Shown piece by piece: positions 1 through 8,283 of a DNA stretch of 64,000 bases. The position numbers and the translations under genes are program-made. The stretch's first letter is position 1; each line of letters begins with the position of its first letter. This stretch comes from JANSXG01 sp024743075 (GTDB taxonomy: Bacteria; Planctomycetota; Phycisphaerae; Phycisphaerales; UBA1924), in the NCBI GenBank assembly GCA_042140185.1, contig CP159477.1, positions 1,488,001 to 1,552,000 of the forward strand. Direction: 5' to 3'. The notes under the pieces are model-generated. The model was not told the DNA's origin and did no database searches. It saw only the letters and a list, made by a program, of their open reading frames with translations.

Positions 1-589
1 CCGACGCGAGCAATCCGGATGAAGTGGCTTCGGAGACCGCTTGGGCGGGGTCGGCCGAGGCGAGGATGATCTCCGCCGGATCGACGCCGACGCGGACAGG
101 GCCCTCTGGCACGACGGTCTCCGGCCAAGGGTAGATATGGTTCGCGACGACCACATCCACCGCTGCCGCGCGAGCAGCGACCTCAGCGAGCACCGCCCCC
201 CCACTTTGCCACGGGATGGCGCACGAGAGAATCCGTTCCCCGTTCGTGAGTTCGGCGAGATCGGCGACAAACTGCACCGCGTCGCCCAGCGCGCCGACGA
301 CGCGATCAACCCTCGTCTCGTCGGAGAAATGAGCCTTGGGTATCCAGAGGTCGATGCCACTGCACCGCAACTCGTGACGGCGGATGTGCGCTGCCAGGTC
401 TCGCCGAGCCGATCGGCCGAGATCGCGCGGTCGGGTCAACGGGTCGGCGCCATTCAGCTGGATCGCGTGGTATTGGGCGGACCGAGCGAACTCGAGCGTG
501 CCCCGAATGTCTTGAATCCGACCTTCGGCATCGCGCAGACCCGCAGAGCTCAGGGAGAGTTCGAATGTCGGAAGGGCGAAAGCGTCCAT
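1..589 (-). CDS. Sugar phosphate isomerase/epimerase-like TIM-barrel protein (partial, 3' end outside window)
   Basis: Reading the minus strand from an ATG at 589 gives 196 residues with no stop before the window edge, so the C-terminus is missing. The protein starts MDAFALPTFELSLSSAG and contains IQLNGADPLTRPRDL, RHELRCSGIDLWIP and VVVANHIYPWPET. This pattern of a strand ending in polar residues, then 'R..Gl....' and a per-turn alternation resembles the xylose isomerase-like TIM barrel (AP endonuclease family 2 superfamily). Such proteins usually isomerise sugars or inositols in the cytoplasm. The metal ligands lie mostly in the C-terminal half that is not visible, so the substrate cannot be guessed. 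It is divergent from the membrane-protein gene starting at 658. Confidence 0.6.
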   Translation of the reverse strand, partial: MDAFALPTFELSLSSAGLRDAEGRIQDIRGTLEFARSAQYHAIQLNGADPLTRPRDLGRSARRDLAAHIRRHELRCSGIDLWIPKAHFSDETRVDRVVGALGDAVQFVADLAELTNGERILSCAIPWQSGGAVLAEVAARAAAVDVVVANHIYPWPETVVPEGPVRVGVDPAEIILASADPAQAVSEATSSGLLAS

Positions 590-657
590 GGGACTTCTTT
601 TCGCAGACCGGATCGTTTCTGGCAAGCGGCTATCATTCCCCTCCCGAGGGAGATTTC

Positions 658-1275
658 ATGGCCGAGACCGAATCGACATCGCATCGCCGGACGATCGAAG
701 GGCTGGCCGAAGCCGGGAGCACGCTCTCGCTGGGGCTGTGGGCCGGGGTGTTGCTGATGGTCGGCGTCACCGCCGCCGTTTCCTTCCCGCTGATGGCGGA
801 TCTCGATGTCCGGATCCCGGGATACGAGTCGTTCGATGGCGAACACCATCGCATCGCCGCGGGACAAGTGTTGAACCGGGCGTTCCTGATTTCGGACTGG
901 ATAGGCCTCGTTTGCCTGGCTGTGGCCATTGTTTGCATCGGCGTGCTCTGGGGAATGAGCAAGCCGGACTTCCGGCGGGTCCGGCCGGGCTTGGTTCTGC
1001 GACTCGCTTCCCTCAGTGTCCTCGCGATCATCACGATCTTTCAGACGGCCGCGTTTCGACCGAGTCTGAACTCGAAATTCGAGCAGCTCTGGGGGGCCGC
1101 CCAACGAGGCGAGAACGAACGAGCAGCCGAGATCCGTGATCGGCTGGCCCCCCAGCACGCGAAAGCGAGTTTCCTGCTGGCGACCCAGTTCACGCTCGTG
1201 CTCGTTGCGGGGCTCAGTGGCGGATTCGATGGCGCGACTCGTCGCAGCCGCGAAGCGGAAGACGAGTCGGCATGA
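658..1275 (+). CDS. Four-helix integral membrane protein, DUF4149-like
   Basis: The 205-residue product has four hydrophobic segments: about residues 18-42 (LSLGLWAGVLLMVGVTAAVS), 66-92, 102-124 and 157-178. The first carries a Gly/Trp-rich pattern like that of DUF4149 (TMEM205-like) proteins, whose function in bacteria is unknown. The ATG at 658 is chosen over an upstream in-frame ATG at 565 because a purine-rich GAGGGAGA site sits just upstream, and because 565 would lie inside the divergent isomerase-like gene. Its TGA overlaps the ATG of nth (ATGA), so the two are probably translationally coupled in one operon. The family call is moderate; membrane location is clear. Confidence 0.75.
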   Translation: MAETESTSHRRTIEGLAEAGSTLSLGLWAGVLLMVGVTAAVSFPLMADLDVRIPGYESFDGEHHRIAAGQVLNRAFLISDWIGLVCLAVAIVCIGVLWGMSKPDFRRVRPGLVLRLASLSVLAIITIFQTAAFRPSLNSKFEQLWGAAQRGENERAAEIRDRLAPQHAKASFLLATQFTLVLVAGLSGGFDGATRRSREAEDESA

Positions 1276-2024
1276 GCACACCGGCTCTGACTCCATCGAA
1301 TCCTCGCGGGAAGCGGGATGTCCCGTTCGAGTTGCCGGAGGTAAGTGCGTCTGAGAAGCGGAGGGCGGCCCGTATCTTCTCGCTGTTGCAGCAACGGCAC
1401 CCTGATGCGCATTGCGAGCTGGACTACACCACGCCACACGAACTGCTGATCGCGACGATTCTTTCGGCGCAGTCAACGGACAAGGCGGTGAACAAGGCGA
1501 CACCGGGGCTGTTCCAGGCTTTCCCGACGCCGCGCGACTACGCGGAGGCGACGCCGAAGCAAATCGAACCACATGTCAAGACGATCGGTCTGTTCCGCAA
1601 CAAGGCCAGACATATCCACGGCGCGATGACGAAGATCGTGGAGGATTTCGGGGGCGAGGTGCCACGCACCATGAATGAGCTGCTGTCGCTGCCGGGCGTC
1701 GCGCGCAAGACCGCGGGAGTCGTGCTGAGCGAGGCCTTCGGCATCCACATGGGGGTCGTGGTCGACACGCATGTTCACCGCCTGAGCCAGCAGCTCGGGC
1801 TTGTGGCCGAGGGGACGACGATTCCAATGACCGAGCGGTATCTCATGGCGCTGCTCCCACGGGAGAAGTGGGGTCAGATCAGCCACCTGCTGATCTTCCA
1901 CGGGCGCCGCGTGTCGCCGGCCCGGGGCTACGATGTACGGACGCTACTCGACGACCCCGTGTGCTCTCGCTATTGCAAGCGCACGGCGGAACTCCGCGAA
2001 CAGGCCAAGAACCAATCCGACTGA
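1272..2024 (+). CDS. nth: Endonuclease III (DNA glycosylase/AP lyase) with degraded Fe-S cluster loop
   Basis: The protein removes oxidised pyrimidines and cleaves the abasic site in base excision repair. The 250-residue product has the helix-hairpin-helix LPGVARKTAG with the catalytic Lys at 146, and VVDTHVHR with the catalytic Asp at 165. The N-terminal LLIATILSAQSTDKAVN is typical of the family. The odd point is the C-terminal [4Fe-4S] loop. E. coli Nth has C-X6-C-X2-C-X5-C directly after HGR, whereas here those positions are Ser215, Val222, Leu225 and Cys231, so three of four ligands are absent. The start ATG overlaps the upstream stop. The enzyme is probably active without a cluster, as the active-site residues are intact. 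Confidence 0.93.
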   Translation: MSTPALTPSNPRGKRDVPFELPEVSASEKRRAARIFSLLQQRHPDAHCELDYTTPHELLIATILSAQSTDKAVNKATPGLFQAFPTPRDYAEATPKQIEPHVKTIGLFRNKARHIHGAMTKIVEDFGGEVPRTMNELLSLPGVARKTAGVVLSEAFGIHMGVVVDTHVHRLSQQLGLVAEGTTIPMTERYLMALLPREKWGQISHLLIFHGRRVSPARGYDVRTLLDDPVCSRYCKRTAELREQAKNQSD

Positions 2025-2036
2025 GAAAGCACCCGA

Positions 2037-2372
2037 ATGAGCCGACTCGACAAGCTGCACAAACTGCGAGACGCCGATCCAACCGATGCGGATGTGCCCT
2101 ACATGATCGCGCAGGAAGTCGCCCGAGAGGGCGACCATGAGCAGGCGGTCGAGTGGTATGACCGCTGCATCGAACTCGACCCGAACTACCTCTACGCTTA
2201 CTTCCACAAGGCCAAATCGCTTGAAGTGGATGGATCGATTGAGATCGCCGTGGCGACGCTTGAAGAGGGCGTGCGCCGCTCGAAGGCCGAGGCGAACGCC
2301 AAGGCGCTCGGCGAACTCGGTGAATACCTGACCCAACTCCAGGACGAGATCCGCGCGAAGGAAGCCGACTGA
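2037..2372 (+). CDS. Small TPR-repeat protein
   Basis: The 111-residue soluble protein contains tetratricopeptide-like helices, about residues 18-51 (VPYMIAQEVAREGDHEQAVEWYDRCIELDP, with the usual small residues and closing Pro) and 52-85 (NYLYAYFHKAKSLEVDGSIEIAVATLEEG). There is no signal peptide or membrane segment. TPR modules bind other proteins; the partner cannot be inferred. It lies 12 bases after nth and 3 bases before recX, so it is part of the same run of genes. The start ATG at 2037 follows a GAGAAAGC purine stretch. Confidence 0.85.
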   Translation: MSRLDKLHKLRDADPTDADVPYMIAQEVAREGDHEQAVEWYDRCIELDPNYLYAYFHKAKSLEVDGSIEIAVATLEEGVRRSKAEANAKALGELGEYLTQLQDEIRAKEAD

Positions 2373-2375
2373 CTC

Positions 2376-3184
2376 GTGTCACGCTTCGGCGACAGCCCGT
2401 TCGACCCGCCGGGCTTCGGCAACATGGGCGGGAGATCGCGCCGTCCGCGCGAGGCTACGGAGGCGGACCTCACGCGACGCCAGATGTACGAATCGCCGCC
2501 CCGTGACGCGAAGATCGAAGAGATCCGTCCGAGCGGTCGCCAAGGGGTCCTCTGGCGCATCAGCGTGTCCAGCGATGCGATGGAAGCGGAGCGCCTTCCG
2601 GTGGCAAGGCTGCCGCGCGAGATCGTCGACGGTCTGCGTCTTGAGTCGGGTACACGCTGGACGCCGGCGCTCGCGAGCGCGGTACTCGAAGCGGCGCACC
2701 GTTCGGAGGCCCGGCGTTATGCGCTCAACGCGCTGTCCGTTCGGGCCATGAGCTCTGGACGACTACTGACGAAAATGGTCGCCCGGGTGCGCCGAAGGGG
2801 CTCGCGTCGTCGGTGATCGAGGAACTCGAGCGATCGGGCCTCGTGGATGACCGGACGATGGCCGAGCAGATCGGCCGTTCAGCGATGGCCCAGAATCCGG
2901 TTGGGGCGAGGGTCTTGGAGGCGAGACTGCGTCGGCGGGACATCAGAGGGTCGGTCGCGAGGGAGGTCGCTGAGGAACTCACGGCGGATCGTGACGCCGC
3001 GGCGGATGCCGAGCGGGTTGCTCGAAAGAAACTGCGCGTGCTGCGCCCGGGTCTTGAGCACGAAGTGATCGAGCGGCGGCTGGTGGCCGCACTTGCTCGT
3101 CGCGGCTTCCCGCCGCGGGTGTGCCGGGATGTCGCGAAGCGACTTCTCGGCGAACGGGCGACGGAGCCCGAGATCCGGGACTAG
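2376..3184 (+). CDS. recX: Regulatory protein RecX, interrupted by an apparent -1 frameshift
   Basis: RecX binds RecA filaments and moderates recombination activity. Two reading frames share one RecX protein. The first (2376-2816, GTG start) ends in the start of the first RecX helix repeat, ARRYALNALSVRAMSSG. The second (2813-3184) starts within VIEELERSGLVDD, the hallmark end of that repeat, then continues with two more three-helix repeats. Adding one base in the run at about 2781-2788 (gcccgggt) gives RLLTKMVARGAPKGLASS and a continuous protein of about 269 residues with a basic N-terminal extension. The GTGA overlap at 2813-2816 could allow coupled translation of two halves, but each half alone would be an incomplete RecX. 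A sequence error or recent mutation is likelier. Confidence 0.78.
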
Positions 3185-3193
3185 AGTGGACGC

Positions 3194-3592
3194 ATGTCCA
3201 AACCACCGTATGACCTCGACTTGCCCACGGGCAGCCGCTTCAACCACGAATTTGAAGTGTCTCCCGCGTTCGTTCGACGCATGCTGACAGAATCACCCAA
3301 TCGCCTTGTGCTGATCGATTGCCGCGAGCCGAACGAGCACAAAACGGCACGGATCGACGGTGCCGAGTTGATCCCGATGGGCGAGGTGCGTCAACGGATC
3401 AACGATGTCGAGGATCTCATCGATGATGCCGGCGCGGAAGATCCGGAGGTCGTCGTCTACTGTCACCACGGAGTGCGATCGCTGAGGGTTGCCGCGGCGC
3501 TGCGTGGGATGGGGATCGCGAACGCTCGCTCAATGATCGGCGGTATCGACTCGTGGTCAGAGCAGATCGATCCCTCGGTTCCGCGATACTGA
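3194..3592 (+). CDS. Rhodanese-like domain protein
   Basis: A single rhodanese (sulfurtransferase) domain of 132 residues. It has the LVLIDCREPNEH start of the fold, the EVVVYCHHGVRS active-site loop with the persulfide-forming Cys at about residue 90, and the closing GGIDSWSEQID. It has no signal peptide and is likely cytoplasmic. Single-domain rhodaneses carry sulfur between partners; the specific acceptor is not indicated here. Its start ATG lies 9 bases after the recX stop, so it appears to end the nth-TPR-recX run, followed by a strong hairpin. Confidence 0.9.
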   Translation: MSKPPYDLDLPTGSRFNHEFEVSPAFVRRMLTESPNRLVLIDCREPNEHKTARIDGAELIPMGEVRQRINDVEDLIDDAGAEDPEVVVYCHHGVRSLRVAAALRGMGIANARSMIGGIDSWSEQIDPSVPRY

Positions 3593-3613
3593 GCGGATGT
3601 CGCACAAACGAGA

Positions 3614-3640
3614 ACCGGCCGGAGAGAGCCTCCGGCCGGT
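3614..3640. terminator. Hairpin between convergent genes
   Basis: A perfect 11-base-pair G/C-rich stem (3614-3624 with 3630-3640, loop AGAGC) lies between the rhodanese stop at 3592 and the stop of the convergent GspK-like gene at 3669. There is no long T run on either side, but position and stem strength fit a bidirectional terminator. Confidence 0.6.
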
Positions 3641-3668
3641 GTCTTGGTCGCTGATTGACGCGCCCTGA

Positions 3669-6600
3669 TTACGGTACGGCGCTCGGCAATTCCATGCGGA
3701 GCAGGACGCGAGGCCGGTCGGTCGGCTGACGAACGTTGGAGCGATCGAACACCACCAGCCATCGCGATTCGTAGGCGGGGCGGAACAGGGGGTCGTTCAT
3801 CGCCTGGAGTGCCCCGCCGCTTCCGGAGCCTCCGGGGATCTCGATCGACTCTATGACATCGGGGTCGTAGCCACGGAGCACGAACGTCGCCATGAACACA
3901 TCCGAACGGGTGCTAACGATGTTGGCTACAGCGCGGAACAGCGCGAGTTGCTCCTCGGCGTCGCTGCTCGGATTGAAGTCGGTGAAGGCGTAGGCCTTGT
4001 CACCACCCGGGCCGAACGAGAACAAGCGACCGGTGTCCGACCATGTTTCGAAGGGCGGGGCCTTGGCGTTGAGCGCGTTGGCCCCCACCTCAAGGAAAGT
4101 GCCGGTCTGACCGGGGACCGGGAGACCGTCCGACGCCTGGAACTGCCCCAGCAAGGCGAGTTCGCCCTTCGTGACGAAGCCCCTCATCGCGGTCTGGTTG
4201 TCACTGCCGGCGATGTTCCTCAGATTCGTGAGGCCGGTGAAGTTCGTGATCTGGTCGCGACCCGGTCCGAACTGTCCCTTGCGCTCTCGGTAGTCGTACA
4301 TGCGGCCGGCGCGGCTCGCTCCGTTGAAGCCGCCGAACAGAGGCGGTGTCGCGACGAGGGTCGGACCGCTTCCCGAACCGTCCTGGACGGGCTGGAGAGG
4401 CTCGACTAAGGGCAGCGTGGACAACACGCGTCGGGGTGCGGTGTTGATATTGATCTGACCCGGCGTCAGGAAATCGCTTGTGCTCATCGTGAAGAACAGA
4501 TCAAAGATCCGCGAGCCGACCGGGACGGCCATGCTGTCGGGGAGTCCCTGCGCGGTCGCGAGCTGGTCGCCGAAGCGATAGCGCGTCGGATCGATCTTGC
4601 CGAACCACGGGTTCGGCTCGATGGTGCCGGGCGTTGTGGGATCGCCGTCGAGGTGGAAATCGAATCCGAGTTGTTCGCTGAAAGTCAGCCAGCGACCGGC
4701 GGTCGGGTCGTTCACGCCGAATCCCGGGACATCGTTGTTGTAGCGAGTCGAGAACTCGTTCACTCGAAGGACGCTGTATCCGGAGTTCGGGAAGCCCGCG
4801 GCGTCGTGCAGGTACATGTGGCTGAACGCGGAAACGAGTCCGACATTCGCGACCGAGGACAGGCTCGTGCTGGGGTTGAACAGCTGGAACGCGGGGAGGT
4901 TCTGGAAGATCGGGCGTTCGGCATCGTTGCCGATGCGGAAGCCGTCCCCGGATGCCCACAGGCCGGGAATCGGAGCGGGGCCGATGAGCGGATCGTTGAC
5001 ATCGCCACCGCCGGCGCCGCCGCCTCCCGCACCGGGACCGGTACCCCCGCCGCCGCCGCCGCCGGTGGTGGTCTCCCATGTCTGGATGTAGTTGCTCCCG
5101 GTTCCGGGCCCGCTGCTGTCGGTGTGTCCGGCGACCGCGATTCGGTTCAAGGACGGCTTCTCGACGACGTAGGCCGGGAAGCCTTCCTGGCCCGCCGGAC
5201 GGCGCGGCGGCCGCGTCATGCTGCCGACGACGGTCACTCGAAAGTTGCCGTTCGCGCGAGTTCCGTCCGGTCGCACGAAGGTCTGAGTACGCGTCTCGCG
5301 CAGGCCGCCGAAGAAGTCGAGCGCGTCTATCCCGTCGCCCGTTGCCACCGACGTGCTGATCGTGGTCAGTCGATCGACGAGCATGTCGGCCTTGCGCTCG
5401 GGCGCGGGCGGCGAATGGATGGGATTCGCCGAGCCCTGCGCGGGATCATCGGCCTTCAGGATAAGTTGGACCTGCGTCTGCCCGGTGAGCTGCGTGGCGA
5501 ACTGCTGGAACGGGATGGCCTCGCTGATGGTGGCTCCGCCGTTCTGGTAGTTCACCGAGATCACTTCCTCGACCAATCCGCGGTCGAGCACCGAGACAAC
5601 ACCCGGCACATCGGACTCGTCCTCGACCGTGCTGATCCAGCCGGCCAAGACCGTGTCCATGATCGAAGGCTCGAATCCGTTCACACCGGACTCGGACGCC
5701 CACACGATGACGCGTCGCTCGCCGGAATCGATCGTTACATTCGGCAACTGCAGCTCGATCCAAGAGCGATCGCGCTGGATACGCACGGCGTAACCTCCGG
5801 CGGGGTCACCAGAGCCCAACGCGCTGCTCGGTCCGACCTGTATCGGGTCCGGCCAAGGGTTGGCGAGTTCGATGGCGATGAGTGAACCCACGTGGTTGGA
5901 CGGATCGTCGGGGGTGATAACGGCCGGGTTGCCGTTCGTGTTGCCCTGGTAGATCGCAAATGTGTGCGCATCGACCAAGAACGGCTGGCGATCAACTCCG
6001 ATGAAACTGATGCCGCCGAAGTCTTCGCCTATGAAATCAGGGCTGATGGGGCTGCCGGTGAACTCGATGTCGCCGTGAGCGAATCGAGCGTTCGCGAACG
6101 ATTGCTCGTAGCCGGGCAGGAGAGGCAGCTGGATGGGGAAGTCCACGGTGGGCAGGAATCGGAGTACCGTGGGGCGCTCTCGCTCGACGCCACCAAGGAT
6201 CTGACGATCTGCGGCATCGATCAGGTTGACGGTGAACGCTCCGGCTCGATGGAGCGCGTACGCCGCGCCGATCTGGCCGACACCGGAGCCGATGAGGTTC
6301 GCGAACTGCTGCGCGGGTCCGTTCGGTCCGCCGCCGTAGTGGAAGTCCGGGTTGGACGCCTGGTTGGACTCGATGGCCGAGCTGCCCTGAACAGGCTTCA
6401 CCAATTCCTGATTCGTCGCAAACGGCGCCAGCGCCCAGACCATGTCGGCGAACACCTCTGCGGCGTCGTTCGTCCGCAGAGAGGAAACCTCGTGCTGTTC
6501 ACGGGCGAAGATGCCGTCGAACTCGGTGACCTGCTGCGTCTTGTTGATCACTGGAACGGGGCTGAAACGGCCGGCACCGCTCATCGTGGTGAGCAGGCGG

Positions 6601-8210
6601 CGGTTGTCGAAGACGGCTTGCTGCACGGTCGGCCGAGCTGCGGGGCCTTCGCCGTAGGCACGGATGCTCGGCGCGGTGATCTCGGCTGCTCGGAGCGGAC
6701 CGTTGCCGGGCGAGTTTGTTGCAGAGGGGAGGTAACCGCCGATCTCCGGGCCGTCGAGGTACTGCTCGGGCTTGGAGATGAGCGTCGCGTTGTTGGTTGC
6801 CCAGAAGCCATGCAGGTCGAGCAGGGCCCGTTCGGGGTATCGCTCTGCCCGCGGGTACCCCCCGAGCGGACGCGAGTAGGCTGCCTGATAGAGCGCCAGG
6901 CGCTGGTTTCGCGTCAGCGGTTGGTTGACGCCCCAGGGGGCCGACGTCTGGCCGGGTCCCGCGCGGAGCGGATCGACGGCCGAGATGTACCCCGGGGTGG
7001 CCTGGTCCTGCACATTGCTCAGAACGTTGAAGAGTCCGCGCCCGTCGTCGAGGTGGTTGTTGAACGCGGCGCCGTCACCGAGGATGCGGTTCAGGTTGGG
7101 GCTGCCGTTGACGAACAGACCGGTCGGAACCGTCAGCCCGTAGTCGTAGGTCAGCAGCCGGACCAGATCGACATCCGCTGGAGTCTCGCCGGTCCCGACG
7201 ATCTCTGCGTAGTCGCGTCCGCCGATCGTGCCGGGTACGAGGTTGTACGCGGGGGCTTCGATCGCGGTGTTGAGGTTGACGAGTGCCGAGGCGTCGGTGA
7301 TGCGCGCCGCGACGACCCAGTTGAGACCGAAGAGGTTGCCGAGTTCCTCCAGCTGGGTCCACTGCGCATCGGGGCGAAGGTCGCCGGTCGTATCGACGAA
7401 GAATCGCTCGTCGTTCTGGAACAGGATGGTCGGGTCACCGCCCGGCGTGAGCTGCGGCACCTGGAGCGTGTAGTCGATGCCGTCCTGCTGACGAACGAAC
7501 TCGCCTTTCGAGTACTGCGGTCCGCGTATGGCGGTCACTTCAGAACCGGTCGTGTCCAGCAGGTCGACGCCCGCGTTCGCACGCCCGTCGATCGGGTTCA
7601 GGAACCACTGGGCCAGATCAACGTAGAGGCCGTCGCCGCGTTCCCACCGCTGGTCTTCGGCGTTCCACTTGAACGCGCTGCGGAGGTTTGTGAAGTTTTC
7701 GAAGTACGGGTTGCCCGAGAATCCGTTGCTGACCCAGCGGGGTTCGGTCGACGCAAGCCACGCGTCGTCCGGGTGACCGACGCGGCGCGAAGCGTTGCCG
7801 ACGGCCTGAAGGACTCGTCCGTTCTGGAACGACGGCGCGTCGGACGGGTTGGAACGGGCGTAGAGCGGATCGATGAAATCGATGTCCGTGTACTCTCCGT
7901 CCTCGAACATGCTCGGCCAGACGGCAACGCCGTTTCCGGTGTACCTCGGCACACTGGTGGTCACGACCTTGTTCCCGAACATGTCGGCGGTCAGGAGCGA
8001 CTGCATGTGCCGGACGACGGTACCGACCTGCTGGTCGAAATCGCGAGAAACAGCGACGGCATCGGACGAGTCTCGATCGATGCGGACGACGGTCACGTAG
8101 GAGACCGCGAGCAACGAGAGCACCGCCAGGACGGCGATCGCGAGGATGAGGATCGTTCCCCGCTCCTGCCTGGTTCGTCGTGCGTGTGCGATTTTCTTGA
8201 TCAGGTTCAT
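3669..8210 (-). CDS. Giant GspK/PilX-like minor pseudopilin-associated protein
   Basis: The 1513-residue protein begins with a short basic segment, RGT and a hydrophobic helix (about residues 20-42, ILILAIAVLAVLSLLAVSYV), as in GspK/PilX proteins of type II secretion and type IV pilus tips. Two GspK-like signatures are present: ARITDASALVNLNTA near residue 290 and LTPGQININTAPRRVLSTLP in the C-terminal third. GspK is normally about 320 residues, so around 1000 residues are extra, including a Gly-rich linker at about 1041-1062. The ATG at 8210 has a GGAGGG ribosome site. It closes the pseudopilin operon in the K position of a G-H-I-J-K order. Probably inner-membrane anchored with a very large periplasmic part; role of the insert unknown. 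Confidence 0.75.
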   Translation of the reverse strand: MNLIKKIAHARRTRQERGTILILAIAVLAVLSLLAVSYVTVVRIDRDSSDAVAVSRDFDQQVGTVVRHMQSLLTADMFGNKVVTTSVPRYTGNGVAVWPSMFEDGEYTDIDFIDPLYARSNPSDAPSFQNGRVLQAVGNASRRVGHPDDAWLASTEPRWVSNGFSGNPYFENFTNLRSAFKWNAEDQRWERGDGLYVDLAQWFLNPIDGRANAGVDLLDTTGSEVTAIRGPQYSKGEFVRQQDGIDYTLQVPQLTPGGDPTILFQNDERFFVDTTGDLRPDAQWTQLEELGNLFGLNWVVAARITDASALVNLNTAIEAPAYNLVPGTIGGRDYAEIVGTGETPADVDLVRLLTYDYGLTVPTGLFVNGSPNLNRILGDGAAFNNHLDDGRGLFNVLSNVQDQATPGYISAVDPLRAGPGQTSAPWGVNQPLTRNQRLALYQAAYSRPLGGYPRAERYPERALLDLHGFWATNNATLISKPEQYLDGPEIGGYLPSATNSPGNGPLRAAEITAPSIRAYGEGPAARPTVQQAVFDNRRLLTTMSGAGRFSPVPVINKTQQVTEFDGIFAREQHEVSSLRTNDAAEVFADMVWALAPFATNQELVKPVQGSSAIESNQASNPDFHYGGGPNGPAQQFANLIGSGVGQIGAAYALHRAGAFTVNLIDAADRQILGGVERERPTVLRFLPTVDFPIQLPLLPGYEQSFANARFAHGDIEFTGSPISPDFIGEDFGGISFIGVDRQPFLVDAHTFAIYQGNTNGNPAVITPDDPSNHVGSLIAIELANPWPDPIQVGPSSALGSGDPAGGYAVRIQRDRSWIELQLPNVTIDSGERRVIVWASESGVNGFEPSIMDTVLAGWISTVEDESDVPGVVSVLDRGLVEEVISVNYQNGGATISEAIPFQQFATQLTGQTQVQLILKADDPAQGSANPIHSPPAPERKADMLVDRLTTISTSVATGDGIDALDFFGGLRETRTQTFVRPDGTRANGNFRVTVVGSMTRPPRRPAGQEGFPAYVVEKPSLNRIAVAGHTDSSGPGTGSNYIQTWETTTGGGGGGGTGPGAGGGGAGGGDVNDPLIGPAPIPGLWASGDGFRIGNDAERPIFQNLPAFQLFNPSTSLSSVANVGLVSAFSHMYLHDAAGFPNSGYSVLRVNEFSTRYNNDVPGFGVNDPTAGRWLTFSEQLGFDFHLDGDPTTPGTIEPNPWFGKIDPTRYRFGDQLATAQGLPDSMAVPVGSRIFDLFFTMSTSDFLTPGQININTAPRRVLSTLPLVEPLQPVQDGSGSGPTLVATPPLFGGFNGASRAGRMYDYRERKGQFGPGRDQITNFTGLTNLRNIAGSDNQTAMRGFVTKGELALLGQFQASDGLPVPGQTGTFLEVGANALNAKAPPFETWSDTGRLFSFGPGGDKAYAFTDFNPSSDAEEQLALFRAVANIVSTRSDVFMATFVLRGYDPDVIESIEIPGGSGSGGALQAMNDPLFRPAYESRWLVVFDRSNVRQPTDRPRVLLRMELPSAVP

Positions 8211-8283
8211 GGTTGAGCCCTCCGGCTCTTTCCCACGCGACCGGCGAGGCCGCGCGTACAGAGTTGACTTTGCTTCGCTCGGG

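Noticed and set aside
41..757. Long open frame on the plus strand at the left edge
   Set aside because: It is antisense to the isomerase-like gene, which has a coherent protein pattern, and its product is Arg/Asp-rich without motifs.
5892..8216. 774-codon open frame opposite the GspK-like gene
   Set aside because: High G+C gives long shadow frames; the product has no hydrophobic or family pattern and the minus-strand gene has a prepilin-like start and a ribosome site.
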